DNA of 15,097 bases, from positions 1-15,097 of the forward strand of contig JAJHRJ010000004.1 of assembly GCA_020832865.1 (NCBI GenBank), in the 5' to 3' direction. Every line of letters starts with the position of its first letter. Positions within the stretch are counted from its first letter, which is position 1. Of the stretch, positions 6,033 to 14,633 are shown piece by piece. This DNA is from Desulfurococcaceae archaeon (GTDB taxonomy: Archaea; Thermoproteota; Thermoprotei_A; Sulfolobales; Desulfurococcaceae). A program made the position numbers and the translations under genes. The notes below the pieces were generated by a model. That model saw only the letters and a list, made by a program, of their open reading frames with translations, did not search any database and was not told the origin of the DNA.

Positions 6033-6542
6033 CTAGATCATTCTCTTTAAGAGCTCATTTATGGCGAGGCCTCTATAGCCGAGCTCTCCACCTTGACTAA
6101 ATAGTTTTCTTGTGGATCTCTTAAATCCCCCGTGAGGTGGGTGTAGTCTAAAGACCGGTTTAACTAAGTGATCTACTTTGTGCAACATCACTTTTCCCTG
6201 TAAGATAGCGTCTGCTAGTGCTTCTATACCTCCTTGTACACCATACTGAGCAAAGTACTTATCTACGTAGTCATCTGTGAGCTTTTTGTTTCCAGGCGTA
6301 GTACCACGCTCTCTGAGTAGTAGAATTAGGGTTTCCCTGTTGATCTCGCCCCAGGTAGCCCAGTTAGCTACTTTCAATAACATGTTCTTTAACCCAGGAA
6401 GAGACGCGGGATATAGTACACAGTGGTATTTTCTGTGTAAGCGTAGTAGTTTTAGGGTGTAGTTAACATCGTATGGACTGTTAACTACACCGCGGATTCT
6501 AATAATCGCGTATACAGGGATGAGTTCTCCTGTAATAGCCAC
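6033..6542 (-). CDS. rpl30: Large subunit ribosomal protein L30 (uL30)
   Basis: A 169-residue archaeal-type L30, longer than the roughly 60-residue bacterial protein because of a C-terminal extension. The core YAIIRIRGVVNSPYDVNYTLKLLRL is at 11-35. The extension contains VDKYFAQYG and the conserved FRLHPPHGGFKRSTR near 131-145. The start is GTG with GGTGAG 5 bases upstream. It sits between S5 and L15 as in other archaea. Confidence 0.96.
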   Translation of the reverse strand: MAITGELIPVYAIIRIRGVVNSPYDVNYTLKLLRLHRKYHCVLYPASLPGLKNMLLKVANWATWGEINRETLILLLRERGTTPGNKKLTDDYVDKYFAQYGVQGGIEALADAILQGKVMLHKVDHLVKPVFRLHPPHGGFKRSTRKLFSQGGELGYRGLAINELLKRMI

Positions 6543-6562
6543 GCATACTCACCGCTAGACTT

Positions 6563-7216
6563 TTACGCTTTAATCCAGTCTAGTGGTGTAATGAACTTGT
6601 ACGTGTTGTGAAGAGCGTTAACAACAGCTTTTGCAAAATTTAGTGTTGTTCTAGTCTCCCCCATACTCTGTGTCCAGACATCTCTAATACCGGCTAATCT
6701 AAGTGCAACTTTTGCTATGTCTCCAGCTACTAGTCCTGTGCCCTTTGGTGCTGGTTTTAGAGTAATTCTCACACTCCCAGAGGAGCCTGTAACAGTAAAT
6801 GGTACAGAGTGAGGTTCTCCACATCTACACTCCCAGCTACCACAGCCTCTCCTAATAGGCCTAATATTCAGCTTTGCGTCTCGAAGAGCCTTTGCTAAAG
6901 CATCTGTGTACTGGCGGGCTTTACCTATCCCAATACCCACGTAGCTACTCTCATCTCCCACTATAACTATTATCTGAATCTTTGTTCTTCTACCAGCATC
7001 TGTCATTTTCTGGACGTGTTTTCGGTCTACGACAGCGTACTTTAAATTAGATAAAAGGTAGTCTACTATTTCGGGCTCTAGTAGAGGTAGATTTTTACTG
7101 AATATTTCATTTAAACTAGTTATTTTCCCCTCTAATACTAGTTTACCTGTCCTCGTACGCGGAGTCCACTTCTCTAGAGCTGCCTTATCAAGTGCTGACA
7201 TGAGAGAGTATGACAT
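6563..7216 (-). CDS. rps5: Small subunit ribosomal protein S5 (uS5)
   Basis: A 217-residue protein of the 30S decoding centre region. The double-stranded-RNA-binding-like N-domain lies about 48-110 with VVDRKHVQKMTDAGRRTKI and VGIGIGKA. The archaeal insert GCGSWECRCGEPH has Cys125, Cys130, Cys132 and His136, a possible metal site typical of archaeal S5. The C-domain has KGTGLVAGDIAKVALRLAGI. The ATG has AGGTG 8 bases upstream. Confidence 0.97.
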   Translation of the reverse strand: MSYSLMSALDKAALEKWTPRTRTGKLVLEGKITSLNEIFSKNLPLLEPEIVDYLLSNLKYAVVDRKHVQKMTDAGRRTKIQIIVIVGDESSYVGIGIGKARQYTDALAKALRDAKLNIRPIRRGCGSWECRCGEPHSVPFTVTGSSGSVRITLKPAPKGTGLVAGDIAKVALRLAGIRDVWTQSMGETRTTLNFAKAVVNALHNTYKFITPLDWIKA

Positions 7217-7227
7217 AGCGTATACAC

Positions 7228-7842
7228 CTACTCGCCTCCTCTTACATTGATTTTCGAGCTGTGAGAGGCTAGAATGGCTTTTTTAACCTCGTCGAAGTGA
7301 GATGGAAGAGTTTCAGGGTCTAATCCCCTCTCATAGTACTTTGAAAATCTAGTCTTATCTAAGCCTCTCTCTTTTAGCATTTTAGCGTACTCGGCGATGT
7401 GAACACCCCTAATTCTATCTAGCGAGGGCGCTACTTCCTCGCTCATGGGGACTTTTAACCCTACATCATTAGCTGCTTTAATAGCAGCAAAGACCATGCT
7501 ACCCCTAGTTGGCCTGTGTAGCCCGATGTCTGGAACAGCGTATTTAATGTTCTTCTCGAGAGCACGTAGAGCTGCTAGTAGCCCAGTCAAGTAGGCTGCT
7601 GGAGTATTAGCTGTACCACCCTTCCACCCAAATTTCTTGACGAGCTCTCTCGAGTGAGCCGCCGCTAATATATAGTCTCCCTCGGGCTTAGCTACTGCTA
7701 CTTGAACCCATATGTAATTCAGTGTTTTCCTAACGACGAATCTCGGGTGTCCTGAAAGCACCATTCTATAGCGCTTATAGTAGTTGGTTTTCCCCTCACG
7801 CCTTCTTCTACGTGGAACCTTATATCTAGGGCCTCGTGCCAT
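7228..7842 (-). CDS. rpl18: Large subunit ribosomal protein L18 (uL18)
   Basis: A 204-residue 5S rRNA-binding protein. The N-terminus [20 protein letters not shown], the core [17 protein letters not shown] and the segment [20 protein letters not shown] are standard for archaeal L18, which is longer than bacterial L18 and aligns with eukaryotic L5. The ATG has AGGTG 5 bases upstream. Gap to L19e 10 bases, to S5 11 bases. Confidence 0.97.
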   Translation of the reverse strand: MARGPRYKVPRRRRREGKTNYYKRYRMVLSGHPRFVVRKTLNYIWVQVAVAKPEGDYILAAAHSRELVKKFGWKGGTANTPAAYLTGLLAALRALEKNIKYAVPDIGLHRPTRGSMVFAAIKAANDVGLKVPMSEEVAPSLDRIRGVHIAEYAKMLKERGLDKTRFSKYYERGLDPETLPSHFDEVKKAILASHSSKINVRGGE

Positions 7843-7852
7843 TTAATCACCT

Positions 7853-8308
7853 TTACGTCTCTTTTAGTACACCGCTCTCTTTGAGATATAGTCGAAGTGA
7901 GCTGAGAGAAGAAAAGTACCCGCCTTTCGCTAGCATGTAAATACGTCGATACGTCTTCCTGTCTAGAACGCCGTGGTTTCTCAAGTATCTCAAATAGCGC
8001 CTAATCTTCCTAATTCTACTCATCCACGCCCTCTTCGGGTCGCTCCTCGCGTATTTGCCCCCTTCACGCTTACCGTGCCCCCTACTTCGCCCCTTTACAC
8101 GCTGCCTACTTCTAATCCTAGATGAGTACCCTGCTACTCCGTGCTCTTGCTCAGCCCAAATAGCCCCGTTTTTAATTAGCTTCTTCACGTCTTCTCTCGT
8201 AATTGCCTGTGCAACATCGCTGACTCTAGCGGGGTCTATTCTGATCCTGGAAACACCTACACCGAGGATCTCCGCGGCGAGCCTTTTCTGCAGTGTGAGA
8301 TCACTCAT
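7853..8308 (-). CDS. rpl19e: Large subunit ribosomal protein L19e (eL19)
   Basis: A 151-residue archaeal/eukaryotic-specific protein. It starts SDLTLQKRLAAEILGVGVSRI, then an arginine/glycine-rich linker (SRQRVKGRSRGHGKREG), then a helical C-terminus RIRKIRRYLRYLRNHGVLD, all hallmarks of the family. GGTGATTAAGT precedes the ATG. It lies between L32e and L18, its usual archaeal position. Confidence 0.97.
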   Translation of the reverse strand: MSDLTLQKRLAAEILGVGVSRIRIDPARVSDVAQAITREDVKKLIKNGAIWAEQEHGVAGYSSRIRSRQRVKGRSRGHGKREGGKYARSDPKRAWMSRIRKIRRYLRYLRNHGVLDRKTYRRIYMLAKGGYFSSLSSLRLYLKESGVLKET

Positions 8309-8320
8309 ACTTAATCACCA

Positions 8321-8731
8321 CTATGAAGCCTCAACAACTCTTGGTGGGTTAGCCACTTTAAAGCCTTTTTCAACCGCCCTCTTGTAGATTAAAGTAGCTT
8401 TTTTTAAGCTAACAGTACTCCCAATATACACTATGTGATCACTTGGACTATAGTTATCCAGCTCTCTAACACTGTAAACAACTACTGGTTTAAGGCCACT
8501 CGGGTGAAGACCTCTAACCACTACTGGTACTCGATATCCGACTTTAACTAGTGGAGGATATCCTTTAAGCTGTAATCTCATTTTATTATCTACACCTTTA
8601 GGTTTACGCCACTTAGGGTCATTTTTAAACTTCGGTTTTTTCCACCATAAGTGCCTGAGAAACTTAGGCATTTTCTGCTTTATTTTCTCACGTAGTCTTA
8701 AGTAGTAGTTAAAGTCCCTAGTCTCAGCCAT
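8321..8731 (-). CDS. rpl32e: Large subunit ribosomal protein L32e (eL32)
   Basis: A 136-residue archaeal/eukaryotic ribosomal protein with the conserved blocks FLRHLWWKKPKF, WRKPKGVDNKMRLQLKGYPPLVKVGYR and HIVYIGSTVSLKKA. The ATG at 8731 is chosen: GGTGAG in the last codons of L6 is a proper Shine-Dalgarno site, and L6 stops 1 base before it. A longer reading starting at 8779 would add 16 residues encoded within L6 and is unlikely. Confidence 0.95.
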   Translation of the reverse strand: MAETRDFNYYLRLREKIKQKMPKFLRHLWWKKPKFKNDPKWRKPKGVDNKMRLQLKGYPPLVKVGYRVPVVVRGLHPSGLKPVVVYSVRELDNYSPSDHIVYIGSTVSLKKATLIYKRAVEKGFKVANPPRVVEAS

Positions 8732-8732
8732 A

Positions 8733-9290
8733 CTACTCACCGGCGATCTCTCTACTATAAATGTATATACCGTCAGCAAAAACCCTCCTATCGAGGTCTC
8801 TTACTCGTGTAGCCCTCTCTATTGACGCTGCTGTTAACCCAACCTCCTCTATGTCTACACCCTCCACTATTACGTCGTTTCCTTCAACGCGCACATCTAC
8901 ATTGCCATATACTCTCGCAACGCGGTCAGCTTTTTCACCTAGAAAGTTTTTTATTCTCACAACCCTGTTCTGCTTATCGTAGACAACTGTTACCGGGAAG
9001 TGTGAATACACTATTTTCAGCTTATACCTATACCCCTTAGTAACACCAGTAATCATGTTCCTTATGTGTGAAGCAATTGTTCCAACGAGGGCTTTAATCC
9101 TCCTATTAGCCATATATGCCTCTACGACTAATTCGCCATCTCTAAGAGATATGAGAACACCCCTCGCGTGTGAAAAGTCTTTCTCAACAACTCCACGAGG
9201 CCCCTCAACACGTACTCTCATATTATCTACTTGAACTCTAACACTCCCTGGGATTTGAACTCGCTCTTCGACGTGAATAGACCTCGCCAT
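8733..9290 (-). CDS. rpl6: Large subunit ribosomal protein L6 (uL6)
   Basis: A 185-residue protein near the GTPase centre of the 50S subunit. It has two repeated alpha/beta domains: the first contains VEGPRGVVEKDFSHARG, the second KNFLGEKADRVARV and VEGNDVIVEGVDIEEVGLTAASIE. The ATG at 9290 is preferred over the in-frame GTG codons immediately upstream, because GGTGG (9300-9296) can act as the ribosome site. The coding end carries the L32e ribosome site. Confidence 0.95.
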   Translation of the reverse strand: MARSIHVEERVQIPGSVRVQVDNMRVRVEGPRGVVEKDFSHARGVLISLRDGELVVEAYMANRRIKALVGTIASHIRNMITGVTKGYRYKLKIVYSHFPVTVVYDKQNRVVRIKNFLGEKADRVARVYGNVDVRVEGNDVIVEGVDIEEVGLTAASIERATRVRDLDRRVFADGIYIYSREIAGE

Positions 9291-9309
9291 CACCACCACC
9301 TTTCTACGA

Positions 9310-9711
9310 CTAGTAGCAGTATGCTAAAAGCACACCCCCGATTTTCCTCTCAATCGCCTCCCTGTGGGACATTACACCCTGTGAAGTAGAGACTATTAGT
9401 ATGCCGATATTGTATGATGGGAGGTATTTTTTCAGCCAGTGAGGAGGATTCACTAAGTCCTCATACTTAACCGGGTACCTGGGCTTTATTACTCCTATCT
9501 TGTTTATTCTGCCCAGTAGTTGAACCCTGATCTTACCCCACCTGCCGTCATCAATGTACTCGAACTCACCGATGTAACCCTCTCTCTGTAGAACCTTTAA
9601 GACGTTTAGTATTAGCTTAGAGGCGGGCCAAGTGACTACTTCTTTCTTAGCTCTAACCTCGGCGTTGTATATAGCAGAGAGGGTATTCGCTAAGGAGTCC
9701 ATTGTCACCAT
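9310..9711 (-). CDS. rps8: Small subunit ribosomal protein S8 (uS8)
   Basis: A 133-residue protein that binds 16S rRNA helix 21 early in assembly. It begins [38 protein letters not shown] follows, and it ends with the S8 signature region [17 protein letters not shown]. The ATG at 9711 is chosen because AGGTG (9723-9719) is 7 bases upstream. The open frame runs further upstream, but that stretch is the S14 gene read in another frame. Confidence 0.96.
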   Translation of the reverse strand: MVTMDSLANTLSAIYNAEVRAKKEVVTWPASKLILNVLKVLQREGYIGEFEYIDDGRWGKIRVQLLGRINKIGVIKPRYPVKYEDLVNPPHWLKKYLPSYNIGILIVSTSQGVMSHREAIERKIGGVLLAYCY

Positions 9712-9724
9712 GCTTAAACACCTA

Positions 9725-9889
9725 CTAGCTGTACTTCTTAAAACCAAGTGTAGTAGCAATTTCCCTAAAGCACTGCCTACAGAGATATATTCCGTAAGCT
9801 TGTATAACAGCGTCTTTAGAACCACACCTCCTACACTCCTGAACGCCTCGTCCATACCTGTACTGCTTAGGCTGCTTAAATTTAGCCAT
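9725..9889 (-). CDS. rps14: Small subunit ribosomal protein S14 (uS14), zinc-ribbon type
   Basis: A short 54-residue gene between L5 and S8. Translation from the ATG at 9889 gives [19 protein letters not shown] with CRRC at 19-22, IYLCRQC with CRQC at 37-40, and the end [10 protein letters not shown] before TAG. The two CxxC pairs form the zinc ribbon of the archaeal/eukaryotic S14 (human uS14 type). AGGTG lies 5 bases before the ATG. It is easily missed because a longer overlapping frame belonging to S8 covers it. Confidence 0.97.
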   Translation of the reverse strand: MAKFKQPKQYRYGRGVQECRRCGSKDAVIQAYGIYLCRQCFREIATTLGFKKYS

Positions 9890-9900
9890 AAGCACACCTA

Positions 9901-10461
9901 TTACTCAACAATTTCAACTCCAAAGAGGTTTTTAAGTAGAATCATAGACTCTAATCTCTTCACTCTATGTCTTTTAGGTATAGTGGATCTACAGCGCCTT
10001 CTACGCATAACTCTGTAGCCAGGTCTCTCAATAGTTATACAGACATCCATGCCGAAGATCCCTATTTCCGGGTCATATTTTACCCCGGGGAGGTGTATGT
10101 GCTCTTTAACGCCAAAACACACATTGCCATAATCGTCAAAACTAGAGGCTTTGAGACGGTATCCAACAGCATCTAGAGCTCTCTTCAAGAACTCTACTGC
10201 GCGATTCCCTCGCAACGTGACCGCTGCAGCTATATAGTCTCCTTTCTTCACACCGAATTCTCTAATAGTTCTTTTTGCTCTTCTAAGCGATGGCTTTAAC
10301 CCTGTTATTTCCTCTAGTACGCTGGCGATCCTCTTTAACCTCTCAAAATCCGGATTAATACTCACGTTAATAGTGACCTTAGATATTCTCGGCTTGAGCA
10401 TTGGATTACTCTCCCACTTCTTAAGAATCTCACTTTCAACCTCCGGTGTTAAAGCTGTCAT
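9901..10461 (-). CDS. rpl5: Large subunit ribosomal protein L5 (uL5)
   Basis: A 186-residue 5S rRNA-binding protein of the central protuberance. Conserved blocks are [46 protein letters not shown] and [18 protein letters not shown]. The ATG at 10461 is preferred: it overlaps the S4e stop as ATGA and has GGGTG 7 bases upstream (10473-10469). An ATG two codons earlier (10467) would leave the site only 1 base away. Confidence 0.95.
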   Translation of the reverse strand: MTALTPEVESEILKKWESNPMLKPRISKVTINVSINPDFERLKRIASVLEEITGLKPSLRRAKRTIREFGVKKGDYIAAAVTLRGNRAVEFLKRALDAVGYRLKASSFDDYGNVCFGVKEHIHLPGVKYDPEIGIFGMDVCITIERPGYRVMRRRRCRSTIPKRHRVKRLESMILLKNLFGVEIVE

Positions 10462-11222
10462 TGCCATGCACCCTCATAGAGGGAAATAGCCGGCTTCTCA
10501 ACGCCTATAGGAAACACGTATTCTAGACTCGTCTGAAATCTTCTACCAGCACTATCTTCTAATGTTACAATGTGCTTCTTCTTCTTAAGAGCACTAGGTA
10601 TAATCTCAACTACCCTTCCCACGCGGCCAACATTTCTACCACCAGTAACAATAACAATGACTCCCTCTTTAAGGGGTATATAGCTGAGCATACTCTTATC
10701 TCTGAGCGAAATAATAACCGTGCCCATAGTCTCGTAGACGTCTTCTACAGGGTTGCGTGGATCAGCTACTCTTATGAGTATATTTCTGCCGTCGTGTAAA
10801 TTGAGCTGTATATGTCCCCCTTTTACAGTTGTCTTATCTCTTATTTGACACGGCTTAATAGAGGCCTCCTCTACCGGTATTTTGTGAGGCCATAGGATCT
10901 TAGTGGGGGTTGGTAGAACCCTATACACCTCGCCTGTATCAATAACCTCAACTACGTCCATTAATCCTACTGGGAACTTGTAGTCTCTTATCGCTCTACC
11001 ATCGATTTTAAAGTGGCCTTCAGCTATAAGCTTTCTCGCCTCTCTCCCAGTCCCCGCGTACCTGAAGACATCACGTACTAGAATGAGGAGAGGTATACAC
11101 CGCTCAATGGGATGTGGACCCGGGCTAGGCTTAACAACCCACTTATACTCCTTTCTCAGTATAGGCCAGAACTCTGGTGCTGCAAGTGCCTTTAAGTGTC
11201 TAGATCCACTCATTTTAGTCAC
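10458..11222 (-). CDS. rps4e: Small subunit ribosomal protein S4e (eS4)
   Basis: A 254-residue archaeal/eukaryotic protein. The N-terminal region has SRHLKALAAPEFWPILRKEYKWVV; an S4-type RNA-binding domain follows (about 45-105, with REARKLIAEGHFKIDG), and a KOW motif lies near 188-215 (EGVIVIVTGGRNVGRVGRVV). The GTG at 11222 has GAGGTG 7 bases upstream and begins 2 bases after L24. The ATG three codons later lacks well-spaced support. The stop overlaps the L5 start. Confidence 0.95.
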   Translation of the reverse strand: MTKMSGSRHLKALAAPEFWPILRKEYKWVVKPSPGPHPIERCIPLLILVRDVFRYAGTGREARKLIAEGHFKIDGRAIRDYKFPVGLMDVVEVIDTGEVYRVLPTPTKILWPHKIPVEEASIKPCQIRDKTTVKGGHIQLNLHDGRNILIRVADPRNPVEDVYETMGTVIISLRDKSMLSYIPLKEGVIVIVTGGRNVGRVGRVVEIIPSALKKKKHIVTLEDSAGRRFQTSLEYVFPIGVEKPAISLYEGAWQ

Positions 11223-11224
11223 TA

Positions 11225-11641
11225 TTAGCCACCTCCCTGCTCTTTCTCTTTACTCTCACCAGTAATCTCAGTTCTCGCTTTCCTCCGCTCAATTATCCTT
11301 AACCTGTATTTATCTGAGAGATCTAGCTTTACAATCATGACTTTACTTGGATGTATAGGGTAGTAGACGGGGGTTCCATCTGCTTTCTTAATCTGTACTC
11401 CCTCTACAAATATCCTAATACGCTTTAAATCAACATTGACGACTTTTCCCTCTGTGCCAGTGAAATCACCCCTCATTATTCTAACTATATCACCAACTCT
11501 CACAGGGAGTCTTTTAACTCCATACTTCTCACGTAGCTCACTTGAAAGAGGCGCATTAAAGAGTCTGTGTCTCAAGTGATTAGGCATTGTGTATAGGCGT
11601 TTTCTCTGTACTTTAGGTTGAGTAGAGGACCTTAAGGGCAC
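11225..11641 (-). CDS. rpl24: Large subunit ribosomal protein L24 (uL24)
   Basis: A 138-residue 23S rRNA assembly-initiator protein. The KOW domain (about 46-78) reads [25 protein letters not shown]. The N-terminal RNA-facing part has [20 protein letters not shown], typical of archaeal/eukaryotic L24 (L26e). It starts with GTG 11 bases after the L14 stop; the ribosome site (GGGCGAG) is weaker than in neighbouring genes. The C-terminus is a charged tail ending KEKEQGGG. Confidence 0.95.
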   Translation of the reverse strand: MPLRSSTQPKVQRKRLYTMPNHLRHRLFNAPLSSELREKYGVKRLPVRVGDIVRIMRGDFTGTEGKVVNVDLKRIRIFVEGVQIKKADGTPVYYPIHPSKVMIVKLDLSDKYRLRIIERRKARTEITGESKEKEQGGG

Positions 11642-11652
11642 AAGAACTCGCC

Positions 11653-12081
11653 CTACACTATTATTGACGCCGCGTTAGCGACTTGAGGCCACCTCTCAGC
11701 AGCCTCTTTAGCCACGGGTCCACGTATCTCAGTGCCCTTCAACATACCCTCAGGCGTTAATAGCACAACGGCGTTGTCCTCAAAAGCTATCCACGTTCCA
11801 TCAGGTCTTCTGTACGGTCTCCTCTGCCTCACAACTACTGCTTTAAATACTTTTTTTCTAACCTCGGGAGTGCCTTTTTTAACACTAACAACTACGATAT
11901 CCCCTACACACGCTGGCGGGACTCTTCTAAGTCGACCATGATAGCCGGGGACACCTATAATTACCGCCTCCTTTGCGCCACTATTATCAGTAACTTTAAC
12001 TCTAGACATAACTTGAAGCCCACTAGCTAAGTGTCTCCTGGAGTAAGTGGGTTTTCCAGCAGCAGCTCTCTTAGCACCCAT
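11653..12081 (-). CDS. rpl14: Large subunit ribosomal protein L14 (uL14)
   Basis: A 142-residue five-stranded barrel protein at the subunit interface. The signature [19 protein letters not shown] is followed by [24 protein letters not shown] and the end region [17 protein letters not shown]. The ATG has GGGTGAT 6 bases upstream. It lies 12 bases after S17, the order found in most archaea. Confidence 0.97.
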   Translation of the reverse strand: MGAKRAAAGKPTYSRRHLASGLQVMSRVKVTDNSGAKEAVIIGVPGYHGRLRRVPPACVGDIVVVSVKKGTPEVRKKVFKAVVVRQRRPYRRPDGTWIAFEDNAVVLLTPEGMLKGTEIRGPVAKEAAERWPQVANAASIIV

Positions 12082-12093
12082 TTAAGCATCACC

Positions 12094-12462
12094 CTAGCTA
12101 CTCTCCTTTTTCCTAAGGACACTTATAACTACAAATGCAACAGTCTTAGCTAGTGGACGAGTCTCCGCAATTAGAACTCTGTCTCCTTCTCGGACATCGA
12201 TACAGGGGGGCACACGGACATGTATTTTTCTCCTTCTACGCTCATACCTCATATACTTTGAGACGTAATGTAGGTACTCGTGTAGTACAACAGCTGTTTT
12301 GCGACCACGAGCTTTCACAACTGTGCCTTCTATTAGTATGCCTCTTACTTTTAGGTGACCGTGCCAAGGACACCTAGGATCACTACACGTCTTCTCCGGG
12401 GGCTTTACTCCGGGGATTCCTATATTACGTGGCGTTTTAGATGCACCTCCTAGTGTGCTCAT
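12094..12462 (-). CDS. rps17: Small subunit ribosomal protein S17 (uS17)
   Basis: A 122-residue OB-fold protein that binds 16S rRNA. The N-terminal archaeal extension has NIGIPGVKPPEKTCSDPRCPWHG with Cys26, Cys31, His34 and His36, a typical possible metal-binding cluster. The OB-fold follows with GILIEGTVVKARGRKTAVVLHE and IDVREGDRVLIAETRPLAKTV. GGGTG at the end of the Rpp29 gene is the ribosome site; only 3 bases separate the two genes. Confidence 0.97.
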   Translation of the reverse strand: MSTLGGASKTPRNIGIPGVKPPEKTCSDPRCPWHGHLKVRGILIEGTVVKARGRKTAVVLHEYLHYVSKYMRYERRRRKIHVRVPPCIDVREGDRVLIAETRPLAKTVAFVVISVLRKKESS

Positions 12463-12465
12463 AAA

Positions 12466-12756
12466 TCACACCCTGCACTTCTCAATGTTTCTCTTAAGCC
12501 TATCCCAAGGCCTACCAATAATGTCTACGCCCACAACATCGATCTCTTCACCACTAGGTAACCTAAACGAGAACACACCATTAACCTTGAAGACGCGTAT
12601 TCTCCTTCCATTGCTTTTCTCAATAACTAGAGACTTAAGTGTCTCGTCTACAACTACGCCCAGTAGCCCCACTAACCTAGAGTCAGTATACTGTTTAACC
12701 TTAACCTCGAGGCCTATTAGTTCATGGCAGAGTATATTACCTGGAGCTACTCTCAT
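12466..12756 (-). CDS. rnp1: Ribonuclease P protein component 1 (Rpp29/Pop4)
   Basis: A 96-residue protein subunit of archaeal RNase P, which removes tRNA 5' leaders. The Sm-like barrel is visible from HELIGLEVKVKQ (11-22) through GLLGVVVDETLKSLVIE to FKVNGVFSFRLPSGEEIDVVG; the C-terminal helix is WDRLKRNIEK. In archaea Rpp29 pairs with Rpp21 on the specificity domain of the RNA. It sits between L29 and S17, a conserved archaeal position, so tRNA processing is made in step with ribosomes. Gaps are 6 bases to L29 and 3 to S17. Confidence 0.94.
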   Translation of the reverse strand: MRVAPGNILCHELIGLEVKVKQYTDSRLVGLLGVVVDETLKSLVIEKSNGRRIRVFKVNGVFSFRLPSGEEIDVVGVDIIGRPWDRLKRNIEKCRV

Positions 12757-12762
12757 GTAAAA

Positions 12763-12969
12763 TCACTCTTTAACATGCTCATCTTCGCGCTCCTCTCGCA
12801 TTATCGTTAAAATGCGGGCAATATCTCTTTTTACACTCTTAATCCTAGCCGTATCTTTCAGCAAGCCCATTTTAGCCTGTAGTCTAAGCTTAACTAGCTC
12901 TGATCTTAACTCATCAAGTCTCCTAAGTCTTTCCTCCCGGCTCATTTCCCGTATTTCACTCGGCTTCAA
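12763..12969 (-). CDS. rpl29: Large subunit ribosomal protein L29 (uL29)
   Basis: A 68-residue, almost entirely helical protein near the exit tunnel. The sequence KPSEIREMSREERLRRLDELRSELVKLRLQAKMG matches the family. The start is TTG at 12969, overlapping the end of S3 by 14 bases, with GAGGTG 10 bases upstream inside S3. The next ATG (codon 9) would cut into the conserved first helix. Confidence 0.94.
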   Translation of the reverse strand: MKPSEIREMSREERLRRLDELRSELVKLRLQAKMGLLKDTARIKSVKRDIARILTIMREEREDEHVKE

Positions 12970-13618
12970 GAAGCCCCTTCACCTCTTCTTTTATCTTATC
13001 AATCTCAGTGGGTGGAAGCTCCCTCATAGCAATCTGGTCTGGTAACTGCGTAGTAGGCCTAACTATAATTACCTCTACTCCGTAAACACCAGGTTTAAGA
13101 AGAGCGTGTGCCACAGCCCTATCAACTATGTGGTCAACTATTTCGCCAGCTTTGTAGACCTTCCCCGCGCGGAGCTTCTCGAAAGACGCTCTCTCACCTC
13201 GCAGCTTACCGCTTATTACTATTTCACACCCCAGAGCACCAGCCTCCATTACTCTTCTTAGCGTGAACAGCATTAACCTCCTATAAGGAATTCCTCTTTC
13301 AAGGAGTCTCGCTATTCTAAAAGCCACTACTCTGGCATTGAGATCTGGATTAACAACCGGAGATACAGTGATACTCACATTTTCTAAGCCTGCTCTAGCC
13401 TGAAGAACCGCTGCTATTTTTCTTAAAACAGACCCTCCGCGGCCAATAAGCCTCCCGGGGTGTTCAGCGTAAATGACTATTCTGTAGCCAAGTGGAGTTT
13501 TGTATATCTCCACATCGGCATACCCAGAGTCCTTGAAGTAGTGTGCTAAGATCTCGTCAACCATTATCTTCATTAAGCCAAGTGTTAAGAAGTAGTTCTT
13601 TATCTTAGGTCCAACCAT
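12956..13618 (-). CDS. rps3: Small subunit ribosomal protein S3 (uS3)
   Basis: A 220-residue protein at the mRNA entry. The type II KH domain carries the GxxG loop in HPGRLIGRGGSVLRK (loop about residues 58-62). The C-domain has ARLLERGIPYRRLMLFTLRRVMEAGALGCEIVISGKLRGERA, the S3 signature. The ATG at 13618 has GAGGT 8 bases upstream within the end of L22, whose stop is 1 base before it. A TTG at 13627 would add three residues and is less likely. Confidence 0.96.
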   Translation of the reverse strand: MVGPKIKNYFLTLGLMKIMVDEILAHYFKDSGYADVEIYKTPLGYRIVIYAEHPGRLIGRGGSVLRKIAAVLQARAGLENVSITVSPVVNPDLNARVVAFRIARLLERGIPYRRLMLFTLRRVMEAGALGCEIVISGKLRGERASFEKLRAGKVYKAGEIVDHIVDRAVAHALLKPGVYGVEVIIVRPTTQLPDQIAMRELPPTEIDKIKEEVKGLLEAE

Positions 13619-13619
13619 A

Positions 13620-14093
13620 CTAGTCAACCTCTTTGACTACTACTTCGAGGTGACTTGTCCTCCTGTATTTTGGGGTTGAACGGCCATGTGCTCTCGGCAT
13701 GTATCTTTTCAGCGTAGGGCCCTTGTGAGCTGATATGTGAATAATGACTAGCTTCTCTACGTTTAACCCCTTGCTCTCAGCATTGGCTTTAACGTTTCTG
13801 AGTACCTTTAGAGTATATTTAGCCCCCTTTACTGGGTACCTGCCAATAGGCCAAGCGAACCTGTCGGCTAAACCTCGTTTATGGCTTACTTTTCCATGAT
13901 ACCTCCTGAATGGAACTGCCTGTTTAAGCTTAATCACATCCTCAAGGAACTTCTCCGCTTCACTGAGCCTCATACCCTTTAAAGTGGCTGCGATTTCTCT
14001 CATGTACTTTATTGACACTGGTATATCAAAGGCTACTCCTTTCACTATTTTAGTCTCATCTCGCAGTTTTAGAGAGTAATGCCATGTAGGCAT
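13620..14093 (-). CDS. rpl22: Large subunit ribosomal protein L22 (uL22)
   Basis: A 157-residue protein lining the peptide exit tunnel. Conserved parts are the N-terminal core (SIKYMREIAATLKGMRLSEA), GRYPVKGAKYTLKVLRN, and the C-terminal hairpin region HKGPTLKRYMPRAHGRSTPK, whose loop reaches into the tunnel. The ATG has AGGTG 8 bases upstream. It begins 11 bases after S19. Confidence 0.97.
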   Translation of the reverse strand: MPTWHYSLKLRDETKIVKGVAFDIPVSIKYMREIAATLKGMRLSEAEKFLEDVIKLKQAVPFRRYHGKVSHKRGLADRFAWPIGRYPVKGAKYTLKVLRNVKANAESKGLNVEKLVIIHISAHKGPTLKRYMPRAHGRSTPKYRRTSHLEVVVKEVD

Positions 14094-14104
14094 TTCATAA
14101 GCAC

Positions 14105-14557
14105 CTACTTCATAGATATAAACCTACTACTCCTAGTGGCCTTGAGTCCCGGCTCTCCGTGAGTAACCTTCTTAGTTGTAGGACTGAATTCCCCAAGATA
14201 GTGTCCAATCATCTCCGGTGTAACCTTAAACTGTACGTACTCTTTACCATTATACACAGCGAAAGTTAATCCCACCATCTCTGGGAGTATTATCATGTCT
14301 CTAACGTGTGTTTTCAGGACCTTCTTCTTAGCGAGCTCTGGATCCCTAATAATCCTCCTTATCTTAGCTAGAAGTCTTATCTGGGCCTTTGTAAATCCAC
14401 GTGTGAGACTTCTCCTCTGCCTAGCTGGGAGAAGCCTAACAAAGTCGTCTAGAGACATGCTAAGCAACTCCTCTAGAGTCTTACCTCTATATCTAAACTT
14501 CCTCCACTCAGGTGGTGCGTCTTGTAAGTGTGGGGGTAAACTAGGTGCCTGGCTCAC
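14105..14557 (-). CDS. rps19: Small subunit ribosomal protein S19 (uS19)
   Basis: A 150-residue protein of the 30S head. The archaeal N-terminus [22 protein letters not shown] is followed by [13 protein letters not shown]. The C-terminal S19 signature is [22 protein letters not shown]. The GTG at 14557 is the preferred start: GAGG and GGTG lie within 14 bases upstream, and it fits the predicted transcription start. An upstream in-frame GTG at 14578 would add seven residues and has no ribosome site. The 76-base gap to L2 contains a TATA box and a palindrome. Confidence 0.94.
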   Translation of the reverse strand: MSQAPSLPPHLQDAPPEWRKFRYRGKTLEELLSMSLDDFVRLLPARQRRSLTRGFTKAQIRLLAKIRRIIRDPELAKKKVLKTHVRDMIILPEMVGLTFAVYNGKEYVQFKVTPEMIGHYLGEFSPTTKKVTHGEPGLKATRSSRFISMK

Positions 14558-14598
14558 TAAACACCAGCCTCTAAGCACGCAATTAGAGCTACAATTGG

Positions 14599-14614
14599 TA
14601 TAAAAGCGCTTTTA
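14599..14614 (-). promoter_or_regulatory. TATA-like box within a 14-bp palindrome upstream of S19
   Basis: In the L2-S19 gap the minus strand reads CGCTTTTATA (14608-14599). Initiation 25-27 bases downstream falls near 14575, leaving a leader of about 18 bases before the S19 GTG at 14557. The box overlaps TAAAAGCGCTTTTA (14601-14614), a perfect 14-bp palindrome, which could be a regulator site. Cotranscription from L2 is also possible. Confidence 0.35.
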
Positions 14615-14633
14615 GTTCTAAACATACTCATCA

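Noticed and set aside
8732..8779. N-terminal extension of L32e overlapping L6
   Set aside because: The ATG at 8731 has a good ribosome site, and the extra residues are L6 codons read out of frame.
9712..9897. N-terminal extension of S8 of 62 residues
   Set aside because: This stretch is the S14 gene in another frame with its own ribosome site and zinc cysteines; S8 proteins begin near 9711.
542..14603. Many plus-strand open frames of 60-134 codons across the cluster
   Set aside because: They lie antisense to well-identified ribosomal genes, have low-complexity Ser/Thr/Leu-rich translations, and show no recognised domain.
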